Shown: positions 60,415 through 64,000 of the stretch, in pieces
How positions within the stretch are numbered: the first letter of the stretch is position 1
Layout: each line of letters opens with the position of its first letter
Source: Alphaproteobacteria bacterium
GTDB taxonomy: Bacteria > Pseudomonadota > Alphaproteobacteria > Sphingomonadales > Sphingomonadaceae
DNA: 64,000 nt
Assembly: GCA_018823905.1 (NCBI GenBank)
Contig: JAHJHL010000033.1
Location: 31,938 to 95,937 of the forward strand
Direction of reading: 5' to 3'
Translations under genes and position numbers: made by a program
Notes under the pieces: generated by a model
What the model was told of the DNA's origin: nothing
What the model saw: only the letters and a program-made list of their open reading frames with translations
The model's database searches: none

Positions 60415-61824
60415 ATGAAAAACATTGGTCGCACCGCTCGCCTTCTCACGCTCAGCGCCGCTGCGCTCGCCGCAGCCAGCGCTGGGGCAGCCCCCTCACC
60501 CACCGCGGTCGAGCTGGCGCAGCAGGGCAAAGACCTTGGCTGGTGGATCGTCGAAGACCTCACCACTGAAATCGGGCCGCGGCAGGCGGCGACCGAGGCC
60601 GAAGCCGCGGCGCGCGTCTGGGCGGTCCGTCGCCTGAATGAAATGGGTTTCCAGAACGTCCGCGAAGAAAAGTTCACGATGCCGACTTGGGTGCGCGGGG
60701 ACGAACAGGCATCGCTGGTTGGCCCCTTTCATCCGCAAAAGCTGGCGGTTACGGCGCTAGGCAACAGCGCATCAACTGGCCCGAAAGGCATTGAAGGCGA
60801 GGTTGTCTATTTCGCGAGCTTCGATGCGTTGCAGGCCGCGCCCGACACGATGGTCAAAGGCAAGATCGTCTTTATCGATCACCAGATGGCGCCGACGCAA
60901 GACGGCAGCGGCTATGGCACTTACGGCCGCGGGCGCTTCACTGGCCCCAATGTAGCTGCGAAAAAGGGCGCGATGGCGATCGTCATCCGCTCGATCGGTA
61001 CCGATGACCACCGCAACCCGCACACCGGCGTGACCAATTTCGACGCTGGGGTAAAGCCGATCCCGGCAGCCGCCCTGTCGAATCCCGATGCGGACCAGCT
61101 GGTTCGTCAATGGGAACGCGCGCAAGCGATGCGACCGGCGGGCGGACATGGTGGCGATCCCGAAACGCTACGCATGAAATTGCTACTCACCCCACGCAAT
61201 CTGGGCCAGCAGACCTCGGGCAATGTCATTGCCGAAGTTCCCGGCAGCGATCCTGCCGCAAGCCCGATCATCATCGCCTGCCATCTCGACAGCTGGGATC
61301 TGGGTACCGGGGCGATAGACGACGCCGCGGGTTGCGGAATCATTACAGCAGCCGCCAAATATGTCATGATGGCGGGTCAGCCGCGCCGCACGATCCGTAT
61401 CCTTTGGGCGGGCGCCGAGGAGGTCGGCGTGTTCGGCGGCAAGGCCTATTTCGACGCTCACGGTAAAGAGAAGCACGCCGTCGCGCTCGAATCCGATTTC
61501 GGCGCCGACCGCGTCTGGCGGATCGATTTCAAGCTGCCCGACAGCGCGAAGCAGCTCGCCGATCGGCTTTCCGCGGCGGTAGCGCCTTTTGGCGTCGTGC
61601 GCGGCCGACAGCCCGCGAACGGCGGAGCCGATATCGGCGCATTGGTCGCGGCGGGCGTTCCGGCGATCGACCTGGCGCAGGATGGCACGCGCTATTTCGA
61701 CCTGCACCACACGCCCGATGACACGCTGGACAAGATCGATCCGGTCCAGCTGCGGCAAAATGTGATGGTCTGGACGGCAGTTTTGGCGATTCTCGCCAAC
61801 AGCAGCGATGCCGAGCTGCCGTAA
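60415..61824 (+). CDS. M28-family metallopeptidase (exported)
   Basis: Signal peptide MKNIGRTARLLTLSAAALAAASAGA; IIIACHLDSWDLGTGAIDDAAGCGIITAA; LWAGAEEVGVFGGKAYFDAH; FDLHHTPDDTLDKID. Confidence 0.93.
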   Translation: MKNIGRTARLLTLSAAALAAASAGAAPSPTAVELAQQGKDLGWWIVEDLTTEIGPRQAATEAEAAARVWAVRRLNEMGFQNVREEKFTMPTWVRGDEQASLVGPFHPQKLAVTALGNSASTGPKGIEGEVVYFASFDALQAAPDTMVKGKIVFIDHQMAPTQDGSGYGTYGRGRFTGPNVAAKKGAMAIVIRSIGTDDHRNPHTGVTNFDAGVKPIPAAALSNPDADQLVRQWERAQAMRPAGGHGGDPETLRMKLLLTPRNLGQQTSGNVIAEVPGSDPAASPIIIACHLDSWDLGTGAIDDAAGCGIITAAAKYVMMAGQPRRTIRILWAGAEEVGVFGGKAYFDAHGKEKHAVALESDFGADRVWRIDFKLPDSAKQLADRLSAAVAPFGVVRGRQPANGGADIGALVAAGVPAIDLAQDGTRYFDLHHTPDDTLDKIDPVQLRQNVMVWTAVLAILANSSDAELP

Positions 61825-61970
61825 TTGTTGCGCAGGAATGACAGTTTTCCGCCAGCGCGGGACATCTCAATTATTTTTGTTGACGATCCATACGGAACGG
61901 CTAAATCCCGCCGCTCGCGGGACGGGAAGTTTCCCCATCGCGGTAAGGCATTTTAGGGAGCCCACACATC

Positions 61971-62246
61971 ATGAAGAAATTTGCTGCTATCGCCGTTGCT
62001 GCCAGCATGTTCGCCCTCGCCGCTTGCGGTGAAAAGGCTGCTGAAGAAGCCACCACGGAAGCTCCTGCTGCTGAAGCAGTTGCTGAAGAAGGCGCTGACG
62101 CCGCTGCTGCTGGCGCTGACGCCGCTGCTGCTGGCGCTGACGCCGCTGCTGCTGGTGCCGAAGCTGCTGCTCCGGCCGACGCTGCTGCGACCGCTGAAGC
62201 TCCGGCTGCTGACGCCGCTGCTGCTCCGGCTGAAGAAGCTAAGTAA
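61971..62246 (+). CDS. Small Ala/Glu-rich putative lipoprotein
   Basis: MKKFAAIAVAASMFALAACGEKAAEEA (lipobox LAAC); low-complexity AADAAAAG repeats. Confidence 0.75.
   Translation: MKKFAAIAVAASMFALAACGEKAAEEATTEAPAAEAVAEEGADAAAAGADAAAAGADAAAAGAEAAAPADAAATAEAPAADAAAAPAEEAK
62091..62153 (+). repeat. Three perfect tandem 21-bp repeats in the lipoprotein gene
   Basis: GGCGCTGACGCCGCTGCTGCT x3. Confidence 0.9.
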
Positions 62247-62284
62247 GTCACAGCCCTTCGGGGCGTTGACTGAAACGAGAAACG

Positions 62285-62316
62285 GGCGGTCTTCCTTCGG
62301 GAAGGCCGCCTTTTTC
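62285..62316 (+). terminator. Rho-independent terminator after the lipoprotein gene
   Basis: GGCGGTCTTCC-TTCG-GGAAGGCCGCC stem followed by TTTTTC. Confidence 0.9.
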
Positions 62317-62395
62317 TTTGCGCGCCTTTTTCGTCAAAGGGGCTCACGCGGGATAGACTTGCGCTGCCGCGCTGTCTAAGGCGCCCCTCAGTAGT

Positions 62396-62472
<77 letters not shown>

Positions 62473-62686
62473 CTGCCATTTTTCGGCGTGATTTCAATGC
62501 TTTAGAGCGAAAATCACGCCGAAAATGATACAGCAAAATGATACAGGCATTTGGCCGTTGGCCTTCGGCTTCGTCTTCCGGGCCATGCAGTCGTACGAGC
62601 GAGTGTGATCGAACCGGCAATGGCAACATTGCGCCAGCTTGACGCGAATGCCCTACTGCTCAACAACCTTCAAAATCGAAGTATGA

Positions 62687-63583
62687 ATGTGGAGAGCGCA
62701 TTTCGTGGCTTTTGAGGAACATCCGAGTTTCCGGCGCCCAAGCGTCACGACAAAACTTTGGAGATATGTCGATCTGCCAAAGTTCGTCGCGCTGCTCACT
62801 GCTCGAAAGCTCTGGCTGACCAATGCAGAAGTTTTGGCGGCCGATGATCCTCATGAGGGGACGCTGTCATCAGGTCAGTTTGCACATCGAATTTTGAAGT
62901 CTGTCGATGACTTAGGGGGCAGGCACAAAGAATTTATCATAAAAAATTACAGCGAACGCAGCACTGAAAAAACACCTGAGGGCGCCTTCAATGCATATAT
63001 GATGGAGCAAGAACAAATAAATATAATGACTCTATCGGGCCGCAGGAATTATTTTATAAATTGCTGGCATTCTGCTGAACATGAATCGGTAGCGATGTGG
63101 CGCATATATGGATCACCCGGCCCCGGTATCGCTATAATATCTAATAGTGCTCGAATTGAATCGGCGATAGATAACAAAGATAAAAAGATATATATTGGTC
63201 AGGTTACTTATTTTGATGAATTTCGAGATAGCATTGACTGGTCAAACCAGTTTAATGTCATAATGTCAAAACGAATTAGTTTTGAATATGAGAAAGAGGT
63301 GCGGATAGTATATTGGAGAACCGGTAGTTATCATGATCCAATATCGAAGTTTTCATGGAACAAAGACACGTTTAGGTTTGAAGAATTAATTGATAACCCA
63401 AATCCGCTCGACGCGGGCATCGAGCTATCTTGTGATATTGACACCTTGATTGAGTGTGTAATCGTTTCGCCGCTTGCACCCCCTTGGTATGCCGCTGCAA
63501 TCGTCGCACTTCGAGACAAGCTCGGATACAAATTTCCAGTCGTTGAATCCAACCTGTTGAAAGCGCCCGCGACATTGGCTTAG
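62687..63583 (+). CDS. DUF2971-like protein
   Basis: KLWRYVDLPKFVALLTARKLWLTNAEVLAADDPHEGTLS...NYFINCWHSAEHESVAMWRIYGSPGPGIAIIS...FEYEKEVRIVYW; exact start uncertain; AT-rich relative to the rest of the window. Confidence 0.7.
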   Translation: MWRAHFVAFEEHPSFRRPSVTTKLWRYVDLPKFVALLTARKLWLTNAEVLAADDPHEGTLSSGQFAHRILKSVDDLGGRHKEFIIKNYSERSTEKTPEGAFNAYMMEQEQINIMTLSGRRNYFINCWHSAEHESVAMWRIYGSPGPGIAIISNSARIESAIDNKDKKIYIGQVTYFDEFRDSIDWSNQFNVIMSKRISFEYEKEVRIVYWRTGSYHDPISKFSWNKDTFRFEELIDNPNPLDAGIELSCDIDTLIECVIVSPLAPPWYAAAIVALRDKLGYKFPVVESNLLKAPATLA

Positions 63584-63703
63584 CAACGGCGTTTGGGAAA
63601 TCGACTGCATGTCGTTTGACACACACCCGACTCATGCCCTTATGAGGCTCCCGACCGATGCACCCGCCGCTTTTTGAGCGGGTGTCGGTTGGAGTAAACC
63701 AAC

Positions 63704-63868
63704 ATGGCAATCACTACCCTCCCCGCTCGCGACGTGGTGTTTCTGACTGCGCTCGCCGACTTCCTCTTGGCGTCTGGCAGCGACCGGGCCGCCGATGCCG
63801 TTCTCTCAGCGATTAAACCCGCATGTGCCGACGGACACACCGACGATGAAGCTTTCCCGCGCGGTTGA
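63704..63868 (+). CDS. Small hypothetical protein
   Basis: MAITTLPARDVVFLTALADFLLASGSDRAADAVLSAIKPACADGHTDDEAFPRG; good start context, but only 54 aa. Confidence 0.4.
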   Translation: MAITTLPARDVVFLTALADFLLASGSDRAADAVLSAIKPACADGHTDDEAFPRG

Positions 63869-64000
63869 TTCATACACCATGGTTGTGGTGTTCTATTGAA
63901 CGAAAAGCTCTAGGTTGAGAGGCTGTTTCGAAGGGCGAGGTTAGGCAGGAAAAATGACACAAGACGAAATTGATATGAAGGTGGCTACCATCTTTTATCA

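Overview
This is an alphaproteobacterial chromosomal window. Gene order (dusB-ntrBC-ntrYX-hfq-hflX), codon bias and TonB/GH content suggest a sphingomonad; the genus is not proven. The layout is as follows. (1) 1-19403 is host sequence: FecR/ECF sigma, an autotransporter, a beta-glucan/cellulose-type utilisation block (GH6, LacI regulator, GH3, TonB-dependent receptor, two MFS transporters) and an otsB-GH15-otsA trehalose operon. (2) 19437-35104 is a ~15.7 kb genomic island inserted in the 3' end of a tRNA-Ser(UGA), with a tyrosine integrase next to the tRNA and a ~38-bp imperfect duplication of the tRNA 3' end at the far boundary. It carries defence-type cargo: a BfiI/NgoFVII-like PLD nuclease with two different DNA adenine methyltransferases and a COG2958/HrgA-like protein; a HicA-like protein without HicB followed by a large uncharacterised protein; a SEC-C + PD-(D/E)xK-like protein; an IS110 transposase flanked by 76-bp repeats; a fused NTase-HEPN protein; and a sigma-region-4-like small protein coupled to the integrase. 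(3) 35327-62250 is core housekeeping, including a tandem-domain Hfq. (4) 62396-64000 has a tRNA-Pro(UGG) followed by AT-rich accessory-looking sequence, possibly the edge of a second island. The best candidates for something undescribed are the HicA-like/672-aa protein pair and the SEC-C nuclease inside the tRNA-Ser island.
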